Source: JBKPHS01 sp046729975 (GTDB taxonomy: Bacteria; Actinomycetota; Thermoleophilia; Solirubrobacterales; Thermoleophilaceae). From it: a stretch of 18,847 nt of DNA. The stretch is taken from positions 1 to 18,847 of the forward strand of contig JBKPHS010000023.1 of the NCBI GenBank assembly GCA_046729975.1. The letters are read 5' to 3'. This document shows positions 1-6,677 of this stretch, in pieces. Below the pieces are notes generated by a model, which saw nothing but the letters and a program-made list of their open reading frames with translations, did not search any database and had not been told where the DNA came from. The stretch's first letter is position 1; each line of letters begins with the position of its first letter. The translations under genes were made by a program, and so were the position numbers.

Positions 1-801
1 TCGCGGCTCCAGGACCCGCGCTAGCTCGAGCGCCTGCTCGTAGCGGTCGTTCACGCCGCCGAGCATCAGGTACTCGACGAACACCGGCATCCGCCGCGCC
101 TCGTGCCAGCCGCGGCACGCGTCGAGCACGTCCGGGATCGGGTAGCGCTCGTTCACCGGCATGATCTCGGAGCGCAGGGCCTCGTCGGCGGCGTGGAGCG
201 AGAGCGCGAGCCTGACCGGGGGACCCTCCCGTGCGAGGCGCTCGATCCCGGGAATCCAGCCCACCGTCGAGATGCCCGTGCGGCGGGAGCTCACCCCGAG
301 GGCGGGGAGCCGGTCGCAGGCCGCGAGCACGGCGTCGAGGTTCATCAGCGGCTCGCCCATGCCCATGAAGACGGCGTGGTCGACGTTCTCCTTGCGGCGG
401 AAGTGAAGCGCCTGGTCGAGGATCTCGGAGGCGCTCAGGTTGCGGCCGAACCGCATCTGCCCGGTCGCGCAGAAGGTGCAGGTGAGGGGGCATCCCGACT
501 GGCTCGAGAGGCAGAGCGAGCGCCTTCCGTCGCGGTAGCGCATGAGGACCGCCTCGACCAGCCGGCGGTCGGTGGTCGAGAAGAGCGCCTTCTCGGTGCC
601 GTCCTTCGCGAGCGCCTCGCCGTCCACCCGGAGGGTCGAGATCGGCAGCGCGCGGTCGAGCTCCGCCCGCAGTGCCTCGGGCAGGTTGGTCATCTCCGCG
701 TACGACGCCGCGCCGCGCGCGAGCCACTCCCACACCTGCCGGGCGCGGAAGGCCGGCTCGCCGCGCGCGGCGAGTGTCTGCTCGAGCAGCGAGAGATCCA
801 C
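1..801 (-). CDS. rlmN: 23S rRNA (adenine(2503)-C(2))-methyltransferase RlmN, 5' part (C-terminus beyond window)
   Basis: Radical SAM enzyme that methylates C2 of A2503 in 23S rRNA, and in many bacteria A37 of some tRNAs, in the cytoplasm. I translated the reverse complement: the protein begins GTG at 801 and stays open to base 1, giving 267 residues. The N-terminal helical domain contains FRARQVWEWL (about residues 18-27). The cluster-binding CxxxCxxC motif is C104, C108, C111 in the context SGCPLTCTFCATGQMRFGRN, followed by VFMGMGEPLMN and RLALSLHAADEALR, all hallmarks of RlmN. The family is usually about 340-390 residues, so roughly the last 80-100, including the second catalytic cysteine, lie outside the window. 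The GTG start is preferred because the family-conserved region begins within a few residues of it; no strong ribosome binding site is visible. It is divergent from the ceramidase-like gene. The family assignment is very secure. Confidence 0.95.
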   Translation of the reverse strand, partial: MDLSLLEQTLAARGEPAFRARQVWEWLARGAASYAEMTNLPEALRAELDRALPISTLRVDGEALAKDGTEKALFSTTDRRLVEAVLMRYRDGRRSLCLSSQSGCPLTCTFCATGQMRFGRNLSASEILDQALHFRRKENVDHAVFMGMGEPLMNLDAVLAACDRLPALGVSSRRTGISTVGWIPGIERLAREGPPVRLALSLHAADEALRSEIMPVNERYPIPDVLDACRGWHEARRMPVFVEYLMLGGVNDRYEQALELARVLEPR

Positions 802-819
802 GGCCCGTAGTCTGGCAGC

Positions 820-834
820 GGGATTGAGAATCCC
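820..834. repeat. Short perfect inverted repeat in the rlmN/ceramidase divergent region
   Basis: GGGATT (820-825), spacer GAG, AATCCC (829-834), a perfect 6-bp inverted repeat just upstream of rlmN in the 117-nt gap between two divergent genes. It could be a small operator or a hairpin in either 5' UTR. I saw no convincing -35/-10 pair in the gap in either direction. A repeat this short can occur by chance. Confidence 0.3.
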
Positions 835-918
835 CCACGTCGGGTAAAGACCACCCATTCGGCCGGTGTCGCCCGAACGGGAGCGGGCGCACGGCCGAAG
901 TTCTTCCGCAGGCAGGGG

Positions 919-3747
919 ATGAGGCAGAGGCTCTTGGTACCTGCGGCCGCGCTCGCGGCCCTCGCGCTCGCCGCTCCAGCGGCGCACGCCGGGCAGGTCG
1001 AGGCCGGGGCCGCCGCGGTGGACGCCTCATGGCACGTCGGGGCGTCGGCGGGCCAGTACGCGACCGACGGCACCTTCGCCGACGTCCACGGCACCGATCC
1101 CCACCATCACTCGACGCGGCGCGTCCCCTCGTACGGCATCCAGTCGCGGCTAGAGGCGCGCGCGATCGTGGTCGAGGGCGCCGACGGCAGCAGGGTCGCG
1201 CTCGTAAAGAACGACCTCTACATCCCGCAGGACCTTCTCTACCGCCGCACGGCCCAGATCCTCGAAGCGGGCGACTCGGGGATCGGACGCGAGAACCTGA
1301 CGATGGCGGTCTCGCACGACCACTCGTCGCCGTTCTACTCGTCGACCTCGTGGGGCGTCTGGACCTTCCAGGACGTCTTCGATGTGCGCTTCTTCAACTA
1401 CTACGTCGAGCGCATGGCGGAGGCTGTGGAGAAGGCCGCGGCACACATGAAGCCGGTCCGCGTGGGAGCGTCGGTGACCCAGTACTCGAAGCCGCAGCGC
1501 AACGCGCTCGGGCCCGCCATCGCCGACGACGGCACGCCGGCCGGCTTCCCGAACTCGTACACCGACCACGACCTGATCGTTGTGCGGTTCGACGACATCT
1601 CGAACCCGAGCGAGCCGAAGCCGCTCGCGAACCTCGTCAGCTACAGCCTGCACCCCGAGTTCCTCAGCGGCAACGACCTGATCTCGGCGGACTACATCGG
1701 ACCGCTCGAGCGGATCGCGGACCGCGCCACGGGCGCCGTGACGATCTTCACGCAGAGCGCTGTCGGGACAACCGAGCCGGAACGCTCGAGCTGGCACCTG
1801 CCCGCCGAGCGCGCCGAGTTCTCGCACCGGGAGTACGCACAGGCCGAGTACGGCGCGCGAGGGATCGCGGACGCGATCGTGGACACCTCGCGCGACATCG
1901 CACAGGGCACCCCGGACGACGCTGGCCGCTTCGTCCCCTTCGAGACCGACTTCGACGTGGCGATGGAGGACCGCTGGTTCCCGGGCCCGCTCTCGCACCC
2001 GTATCCGGGGGTCTCCTCGTGCCGCACCGACGCCGCGCTCCAGGGTGACCCCCGCTTTCCGCTCGTGGGGCTTCCGGACTGCGAGAGCGCCGGCGGTCTG
2101 AAGACGCTCGGCGTCGACCCGGGCGTCGACACCGACGACATCCAGGCACTCGGCATCCCGGTCCCGGAGAACTACTCGGCGCCCTCCTACACCGGCCTCG
2201 AGGAGGACGTGAGCGTGCACCTGCAGGCGTTCAGGCTCGGCGACATCCTGTTCACGGTCTGCTCCTGCGAGCAGTGGGCGGACCAGAGCCGCAACATCAA
2301 GACGCGCACGAACCGAGAGCAGGGCGATCAGTTCTACGGCTTCGACTGGGGCGAGCGCTGCACGCGGAGGGCCGACGGCGACTGGGACTGCCCGAACCCA
2401 CAGAACGAGAGCCAGACGCTCCAGGTGACCGACCACGAGTACCGCCGCATGCGCGCCCAGGTGAACAACGACGCAACGGGTTGGGATGCGCCGGAGAACG
2501 TGCTCGTCGCCGAGTCCGAGGACCCCGACCCCGACAAGATCTGGGGCAACTACACGCACGAGGAGTTGCCCGCCGACCTCGGATACAGCCTCACCGTGCC
2601 GATCGCGATGGCCAACGACTACAACGGCTACATCGCGACGTACCGCGAGTACCAGCGCGGCGACCACTACCGCAAGGCGCTGACCGGCTGGGGCCCGCAC
2701 TCGAGCGACTACATGGCCACCCGCCTCGTGCGAATGGGCGGGCACCTGAAGGGCGGCGACGCCGTGCCGGAGGAGCCGCTTCAGGAGAAGGTGGACCTGG
2801 ACCTCGCCTTCAACGAGCAGCGGGCGCGGGTGCTCGGCGACGTCGGGTCGGGCGGGATCGCGGCCTACGAGGCCTCGCTGCCCGACGACGGCGGCCCGGT
2901 CGTCGCGCTCGAGCAGCCGAAGGACGTCGAGCGCTTCGCGGCCGCGTTCTTCGCCTGGAACGGCGGCTCCAACTACACCGACAGCCCCCGTGTCACCGTG
3001 GAGCGAAGGGTCGACGGGCAGTGGGTGCAGTACGCGGACCAGAGCGGCGAGGTGCCGGTCACGCTGAAGTTCCCGCAGGGCGAGGACGTGGCCAGCTACC
3101 GCACGGGCGCCCAGCGCTGGGAGTGGACCGCGCACTTCGAGGTTTTCGCGTCGAACTTCGACCCCGGCGAGCGCGGCCGCGCCACCCCCGAGGGCGAGTA
3201 CCGCTTCCGCGTGCGGGGGCTGCATCGGCAGGGCGGGGAGCCGATGCCCTACGAGCTGACGTCCGACACCTTCCAGGTGAAGCCGTGGAGCGGCATCGCG
3301 GTCGAGGACCTGCGGCGCGAGCCTGACGGAGCCGTCTCGTTCCAGGTCGGTCCGCGGCACACGGTCACGGCCTACAACTTCGACGCGTATCCGGGCGAGC
3401 AGCGCGGGGCCAGGCAGTTCCAGCTCGGCCCGGTCGACTATCCGGACTCCTACTCCTCACCGGCCCGCTTCATCGTCAGCGAGCACCGCTACGTCGCCGA
3501 CGAGCTCTACTGCCCGCGCTGCAGCTTCCGTCCGTGGGCCGACACGGGCAACGCCCAGACGGCCTACGTGACGATCCTGAAGCCCGGCGGCCGGCGCGAG
3601 CGGGTCGCCGCCAGCGAGCGGGCCGGCCGCTGGTACACGACCCGCAGGCTCAAGGCCAACGAGTCCGCCTACGTAGCCGCAGGCGACGTGCGCGACGCCT
3701 TCGGGAACCTGAACGGCAGCGATTCGGCGCAAGTCTCCGGACGCTGA
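919..3747 (+). CDS. Secreted neutral/alkaline non-lysosomal ceramidase-like hydrolase
   Basis: 942-residue protein resembling neutral ceramidases, zinc amidases that cleave the N-acyl bond of ceramide. Residues 1-24 form a Sec signal peptide (MRQR, a hydrophobic Ala/Leu core, then a likely cut after AHA), so it is probably exported. The N-terminal catalytic region shows VALVKNDLYIPQDLL (94-108), the metal-binding-type motif SHDHSS (H133, H135), a third likely ligand in SYSLHPEFL (H245) followed by LISADYIGPLERI, and the late ceramidase block ANDYNGYIATYREYQRGDHY (565-584) followed by GWGPHSS. The last 300 or so residues look like a beta-rich C-terminal domain. The ATG at 919 is chosen because it gives an intact signal peptide; a purine-rich GGCAGGGG lies directly before it with unusually short spacing. 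It is monocistronic, followed by strong inverted repeats. Substrate is inferred from family only: it could act on another N-acylated lipid. Confidence 0.85.
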   Translation: MRQRLLVPAAALAALALAAPAAHAGQVEAGAAAVDASWHVGASAGQYATDGTFADVHGTDPHHHSTRRVPSYGIQSRLEARAIVVEGADGSRVALVKNDLYIPQDLLYRRTAQILEAGDSGIGRENLTMAVSHDHSSPFYSSTSWGVWTFQDVFDVRFFNYYVERMAEAVEKAAAHMKPVRVGASVTQYSKPQRNALGPAIADDGTPAGFPNSYTDHDLIVVRFDDISNPSEPKPLANLVSYSLHPEFLSGNDLISADYIGPLERIADRATGAVTIFTQSAVGTTEPERSSWHLPAERAEFSHREYAQAEYGARGIADAIVDTSRDIAQGTPDDAGRFVPFETDFDVAMEDRWFPGPLSHPYPGVSSCRTDAALQGDPRFPLVGLPDCESAGGLKTLGVDPGVDTDDIQALGIPVPENYSAPSYTGLEEDVSVHLQAFRLGDILFTVCSCEQWADQSRNIKTRTNREQGDQFYGFDWGERCTRRADGDWDCPNPQNESQTLQVTDHEYRRMRAQVNNDATGWDAPENVLVAESEDPDPDKIWGNYTHEELPADLGYSLTVPIAMANDYNGYIATYREYQRGDHYRKALTGWGPHSSDYMATRLVRMGGHLKGGDAVPEEPLQEKVDLDLAFNEQRARVLGDVGSGGIAAYEASLPDDGGPVVALEQPKDVERFAAAFFAWNGGSNYTDSPRVTVERRVDGQWVQYADQSGEVPVTLKFPQGEDVASYRTGAQRWEWTAHFEVFASNFDPGERGRATPEGEYRFRVRGLHRQGGEPMPYELTSDTFQVKPWSGIAVEDLRREPDGAVSFQVGPRHTVTAYNFDAYPGEQRGARQFQLGPVDYPDSYSSPARFIVSEHRYVADELYCPRCSFRPWADTGNAQTAYVTILKPGGRRERVAASERAGRWYTTRRLKANESAYVAAGDVRDAFGNLNGSDSAQVSGR

Positions 3748-3766
3748 TGCAGGAGAGGGGCATTGG

Positions 3767-3806
3767 GGCAGTGGGCAGATCCGGAACTACGCCTCTGCCC
3801 ACTGCC
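3767..3806 (+). terminator. Long perfect hairpin after the ceramidase-like gene
   Basis: GGCAGTGGGCAGA (3767-3779) and its exact reverse complement (3794-3806) form a 13-bp stem with a 14-nt loop, 20 nt after the ceramidase stop codon. There is no U-tract immediately after, the first T-run being TTTT at 3842-3845, so it is not a classic intrinsic terminator, though U-poor hairpins are common at gene ends in high-GC actinobacteria. The downstream arm is duplicated (next entry), and the loop can pair further downstream. Confidence 0.6.
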
Positions 3807-3821
3807 GTCTGCGCACTGCCG
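3794..3821 (+). repeat. Tandem 14-bp direct repeat of the hairpin arm
   Basis: TCTGCCCACTGCCG (3794-3807) is followed without a gap by TCTGCGCACTGCCG (3808-3821), with a single mismatch. Either copy could pair with the upstream arm at 3767-3779, so two competing hairpins are possible. Seen directly in the sequence; function unknown. Confidence 0.6.
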
Positions 3822-3904
3822 TTGCCTGCGTAGAAGTTCCCTTTTGCGCGCCCGCTAGGGCTCCCGCTCCGGGAACGCGGCGGCGGCACTGTTACATGCA
3901 GCGC

Positions 3905-4630
3905 ATGAGACTGGCGAAGTACCTCGCCCACGCCGGCGTCGCCTCCCGCAGGGCCGCGGAGCGGCTGATCGCCGCCGGCCGCGTGACCGTTGGCGGCGAG
4001 CCGGTGACCGATCCCGCCCGCGTCGTCGACGAGTCGAGCGGCGTGGCGGTGGACGGCGAGCCCGTCACGCCCGAGGAGCGCGAGGTCTACGCGGTCAACA
4101 AGCCCGCGGGCGTCGTATCGACGGCGCGCGACACGCACGGGCGGCCCACCGTGACGGGGCTCGTGCCCTCGCACGTGCGGCTCTACCCGGTCGGCCGCCT
4201 CGACGCCGGCACCACAGGCCTCATCCTGCTCACGAACGACGGCGAGCTGGCCAATCGCCTGACGCACCCCCGGTACGAGGTCGAGAAGGTCTATCTCGCG
4301 CGGGTGGAGCCGTCGCCGGTCGGCGAGCCGGCACTGCGGTGGCTGCGCGGCGGCGTCCAGCTGGACGACGGCGTCACCTCGCCCGCGAGCGTTCGGCAGG
4401 TTCGTCCGGGGTTGATCGAGATCGCGATCTCCGAGGGCCGCAAGCGCCAGGTGCGGCGCATGTTCGAGGCCGCCGGCCATCGCGTCGTCGAGCTGCGGCG
4501 GGTCGCGTTCGGTCCGCTGCGCCTCGGCGACCTCCCCGAGGGCGCTCACCGCCGGCTGTCGCCGGCGGAGGTCGAGCGGCTGCGCAAGTCCGCCGGCGAT
4601 GTCGATTCCGGCCGTTCGCGTTCGTCTTAG
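3905..4630 (+). CDS. rluB: 23S rRNA pseudouridine synthase, RluB/RsuA family
   Basis: Converts a uridine of 23S rRNA (U2605 in E. coli RluB) to pseudouridine. The ATG at 3905 gives 241 residues beginning MRLAKYLAHAGVASRR, the typical opening of an S4 RNA-binding domain (about residues 1-55). The catalytic domain follows: NKPAGVVST, then GRLDAGTTGLILLTND, which contains the catalytic aspartate (residue 100 from this start), then EKVYLARV and EGRKRQVRRMFEAAGH. An in-frame ATG at 3896 would add three residues (MQR); neither start has a clear ribosome binding site, and 3905 is preferred by family alignment from memory. The protein is close to normal family length. Its 3' end contains the likely promoter of the following DGPF/ECF42 genes. 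RluB fits best by context and length, though RsuA/RluE-type specificity cannot be excluded. Confidence 0.92.
   Translation: MRLAKYLAHAGVASRRAAERLIAAGRVTVGGEPVTDPARVVDESSGVAVDGEPVTPEEREVYAVNKPAGVVSTARDTHGRPTVTGLVPSHVRLYPVGRLDAGTTGLILLTNDGELANRLTHPRYEVEKVYLARVEPSPVGEPALRWLRGGVQLDDGVTSPASVRQVRPGLIEIAISEGRKRQVRRMFEAAGHRVVELRRVAFGPLRLGDLPEGAHRRLSPAEVERLRKSAGDVDSGRSRSS
4600..4626 (+). promoter_or_regulatory. Putative ECF42-dependent autoregulatory promoter
   Basis: TGTCGA (4600-4605), a 17-nt spacer, then CGTC (4623-4626). This matches the motif I recall for ECF42 sigma factors (TGTCGA at -35 and CG[A/T]C at -10) and has typical ECF spacing. It overlaps the last codons of rluB. Transcription would begin a few bases after the rluB stop, leaving a leader of about 45 nt before the DGPF gene at 4679. 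Motif positions are seen directly; sigma specificity is inferred from family knowledge. Confidence 0.65.
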
Positions 4631-4665
4631 GGTTGTAGGCGGCCATCAGGCGCCGCCGCGACCCC

Positions 4666-4673
4666 GAGGAGGA
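4666..4673 (+). promoter_or_regulatory. Strong ribosome binding site of the DGPF gene
   Basis: GAGGAGGA ends 5 nt before the ATG at 4679. It is one of the best Shine-Dalgarno matches in the window and fixes the start of the DGPF protein. Confidence 0.8.
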
Positions 4674-4678
4674 TCCGC

Positions 4679-5071
4679 ATGAAGTACCTGCTCACGATCT
4701 ACAACGACGAGAGCGCGTGGGAGAACATGAGCCCGGAGGACGGCAAGGCGGTGATGGATGCCTACTTCGCGTTCTCCCGGGAGGTCGACGAGGCCGGCGC
4801 CATGCTCGGCGGCGAGGGCCTCCAGCCCACCTCGAGCGCCACGACGGTCCGCGTCCGCGACGGCGAGCGGACGATCACCGATGGGCCGTTCGCCGAGACC
4901 AAGGAGCAACTCGGCGGCTTCTACCTGCTCGAGTGCAAGGATCTGGACGAGGCGATCGAGTGGGCGGCGAAGATCCCGGGAGCCCAAAGCGGATCGGTCG
5001 AGGTGAGGCCGGTGATGAACTACGACGCGGCGGGCTCCGATCAGCCGGAGGCGGCCCAGGCGCAGCAGTAG
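4679..5071 (+). CDS. DGPF/YCII-domain protein, partner of the ECF42 sigma factor
   Basis: 130-residue small cytoplasmic protein of the YCII-related dimeric alpha/beta-barrel family. The N-terminus MKYLLTIYND and the name-giving DGPF motif (residues 68-71, in TITDGPFAETKEQLGGFYLLE) are characteristic of DGPF proteins, which are regularly encoded next to ECF42 sigma factors. The domain proper ends around EVRPVM (about 108-113), followed by a 17-residue Gln/Ala-rich tail. The start is fixed by the GAGGAGGA ribosome binding site. The stop TAG (5069-5071) overlaps the reading frame of the sigma factor, so the two are surely co-transcribed. The biochemical role of DGPF proteins is not established; a sensing or modulatory role towards the sigma factor is only a possibility. 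Confidence 0.9.
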   Translation: MKYLLTIYNDESAWENMSPEDGKAVMDAYFAFSREVDEAGAMLGGEGLQPTSSATTVRVRDGERTITDGPFAETKEQLGGFYLLECKDLDEAIEWAAKIPGAQSGSVEVRPVMNYDAAGSDQPEAAQAQQ

Positions 5072-6297
5072 AGCCTTCGCGAGCACTCGTCGACCGCCTG
5101 TTCCGCGATGAGTCGGGACGGGCGGTCGCGACGCTCATACGCGTGATCGGCGACTTCGAACTCGCCGAGGAGGCGGTCCAGGAGGCGTTCGTCGTGGCGC
5201 TCGAGCGTTGGCCGGCCGACGGCCTACCCGCCAACCCCGGCGCCTGGATCACGACGACGGCCCGCAACAAGGCGATCGATCGGATCCGGCGTGAGCGGCG
5301 CCTCGAGGAGAAGCGCCGGCTGCTGCGGGAGCTCAGCGAGATGAGCGACGAGCCCGAGCTGGAGGACGGCGGCATCGAGGACGACCGCCTGCGCCTGATC
5401 TTCACCTGCTGCCATCCGGCGCTCGCGCCAGAGGCTCGTGTGGCGCTTACGCTGAAGACCCTCGGCGGCCTCTCGACGCCCGAGGTGGCCCGGGCGCTGC
5501 TCGTGCGCGAGGCCACGATGGCGCAGCGCCTCGTCCGCGCCAAGAAGAAGATCCGCGACGCCCGCATCCCGTACGAGGTACCGCCCGATCACGCCCTGCC
5601 GGACCGGCTCCCCTCCGTGCTGGCGGTCCTCTATCTGATCTTCAACGAGGGCTACCTCGCGACCGCGGGCGAATCGCTCGTTCGCCGTGAGCTCTCGGCC
5701 GAGGCGATCCGCCTGGCTCGGCTCCTGGCGGCGCTGATGCCCGACGAGCCCGATGTCCTCGGCCTGCTCGCGCTGATGCTGTTGCAGGACTCACGCCGCG
5801 ACGCTCGCGTCGGGCCCGCGGGCGACCTGGTGCTGCTCGAGGACCAGGACCGCGCGGTCTGGGATGCGGAGGAGATCGAAGAGGGCGTCGGCCTGATCGC
5901 GCGCGCGATGCGGCTCGGCAGCGCCGGTCCGTATCTCCTTCAGGCGGCGATCGGCGCCGAGCATGCCCGCGCGGCGTCGGCCGCTGAGACGGACTGGGCG
6001 CGTATCGCCGCGCTCTATGGGGCGCTGGTGGAGGCACATCCGTCGCCGGTGGTCGAGCTGAACCGCGCGGTCGCGCTCGCGATGGCGGAGGGGCCGGAGC
6101 GTGGGCTCGATCTCGTCGAGCCGCTCTCCGACCAGTTGGACGGGTATTACCTGCTTCATACGACGCGCGCCGACCTCCTCCGGCGGCTCGGACGCGACGC
6201 CGACGCGGCGGCCGCCTACCGCCGCGCCCTCGAGCTGGCCGGCAATCCCGTCGAGCGTTCGTTCCTCGAGCGCCGCCTGCGCGAGACCGGCGGCTGA
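5068..6297 (+). CDS. ECF42-type RNA polymerase sigma factor with C-terminal TPR-like extension (start uncertain)
   Basis: About 409 residues. Region 2 spans roughly 18-80 (RAVATLIRVIGDFELAEEAV, NPGAWITTTARNKAIDRIRRER). Region 4 spans roughly 105-165 (LRLIFTCCHPALAPEARVAL, then LSTPEVARALLV as the helix-turn-helix). The long extension typical of ECF42 follows: LPSVLAVLYLIFNEGYLATA, LLALMLLQDSRR, then TPR-like helices (VVELNRAVALAMAEGPERGL, YYLLHTTRADLLRRLGR, AAAYRRALELAG). Homology should begin near 5068, but the frame there has no ATG, GTG or TTG: the codon overlapping the DGPF stop is GTA. The only in-frame upstream candidates are GTG at 4960 or 4933 and ATG at 4717, all inside the DGPF gene and adding residues of shadow-frame character. 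I gave the coordinate where homology begins. No anti-sigma gene is adjacent. Family assignment is firm; the start is not. Confidence 0.85.
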   Translation, partial: VEPSRALVDRLFRDESGRAVATLIRVIGDFELAEEAVQEAFVVALERWPADGLPANPGAWITTTARNKAIDRIRRERRLEEKRRLLRELSEMSDEPELEDGGIEDDRLRLIFTCCHPALAPEARVALTLKTLGGLSTPEVARALLVREATMAQRLVRAKKKIRDARIPYEVPPDHALPDRLPSVLAVLYLIFNEGYLATAGESLVRRELSAEAIRLARLLAALMPDEPDVLGLLALMLLQDSRRDARVGPAGDLVLLEDQDRAVWDAEEIEEGVGLIARAMRLGSAGPYLLQAAIGAEHARAASAAETDWARIAALYGALVEAHPSPVVELNRAVALAMAEGPERGLDLVEPLSDQLDGYYLLHTTRADLLRRLGRDADAAAAYRRALELAGNPVERSFLERRLRETGG

Positions 6298-6311
6298 AAG
6301 AATCCGCGGCC

Positions 6312-6677
6312 GTGAGGCTGCGAGCGCTCCGGGGCGCGATCACCGTGGAAGACAACGACGCCGAGGCGATCCTCCAGGCGACGGAGGAGCTGGTGCACGA
6401 GGTGATGGTTCGTAACGAGCTGCGGACGGAGGACCTCGTGAGCTGCATCTTCACCTGCACGCGGGACCTGAACGCCGAGTTTCCGGCGCTCGCCGCGCGG
6501 CGCTTCGGGCTGAGCTCGGTGCCCCTGCTCTGCGCCCACGAGATGGAGGTCCCCGGCGCGCTTCCACGCGTGATCCGCTTGATGGTGCACTGCTACGCGG
6601 ACGAGGGCCGGGCCCCGCAGCACGTGTACCTTCGGGAGGCAACCGCCCTGCGCAAGGACCTCGAGGGCGCGCAGTGA
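6312..6677 (+). CDS. aroH: Chorismate mutase, monofunctional AroH type
   Basis: Converts chorismate to prephenate, the branch point to Phe and Tyr. The protein has 121 residues, near the size of the trimeric Bacillus subtilis AroH. Active-site residues are recognisable: R7 in LRALRGAITVE, C74 and E77 in PLLCAHEMEVPGALPR, R89 in VIRLM, and Y106 in QHVYLREATALRKDL, matching Bacillus R7, C75, E78, R90 and Y108. It starts with GTG 14 nt after the sigma-factor stop and ends in a GTGA overlap with the aminotransferase gene, so these two are translationally coupled. It could be read through from the ECF42 operon, since no promoter fits in the gap. Confidence 0.95.
   Translation: MRLRALRGAITVEDNDAEAILQATEELVHEVMVRNELRTEDLVSCIFTCTRDLNAEFPALAARRFGLSSVPLLCAHEMEVPGALPRVIRLMVHCYADEGRAPQHVYLREATALRKDLEGAQ

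Noticed and set aside
1150..3360. 736-codon open frame on the minus strand opposite the ceramidase-like gene
   Set aside because: Low-complexity Arg/Val/Ala/His/Leu composition with no motif, no plausible start signal, and fully antisense to a gene with a signal peptide and family motifs; a typical GC-rich shadow frame.
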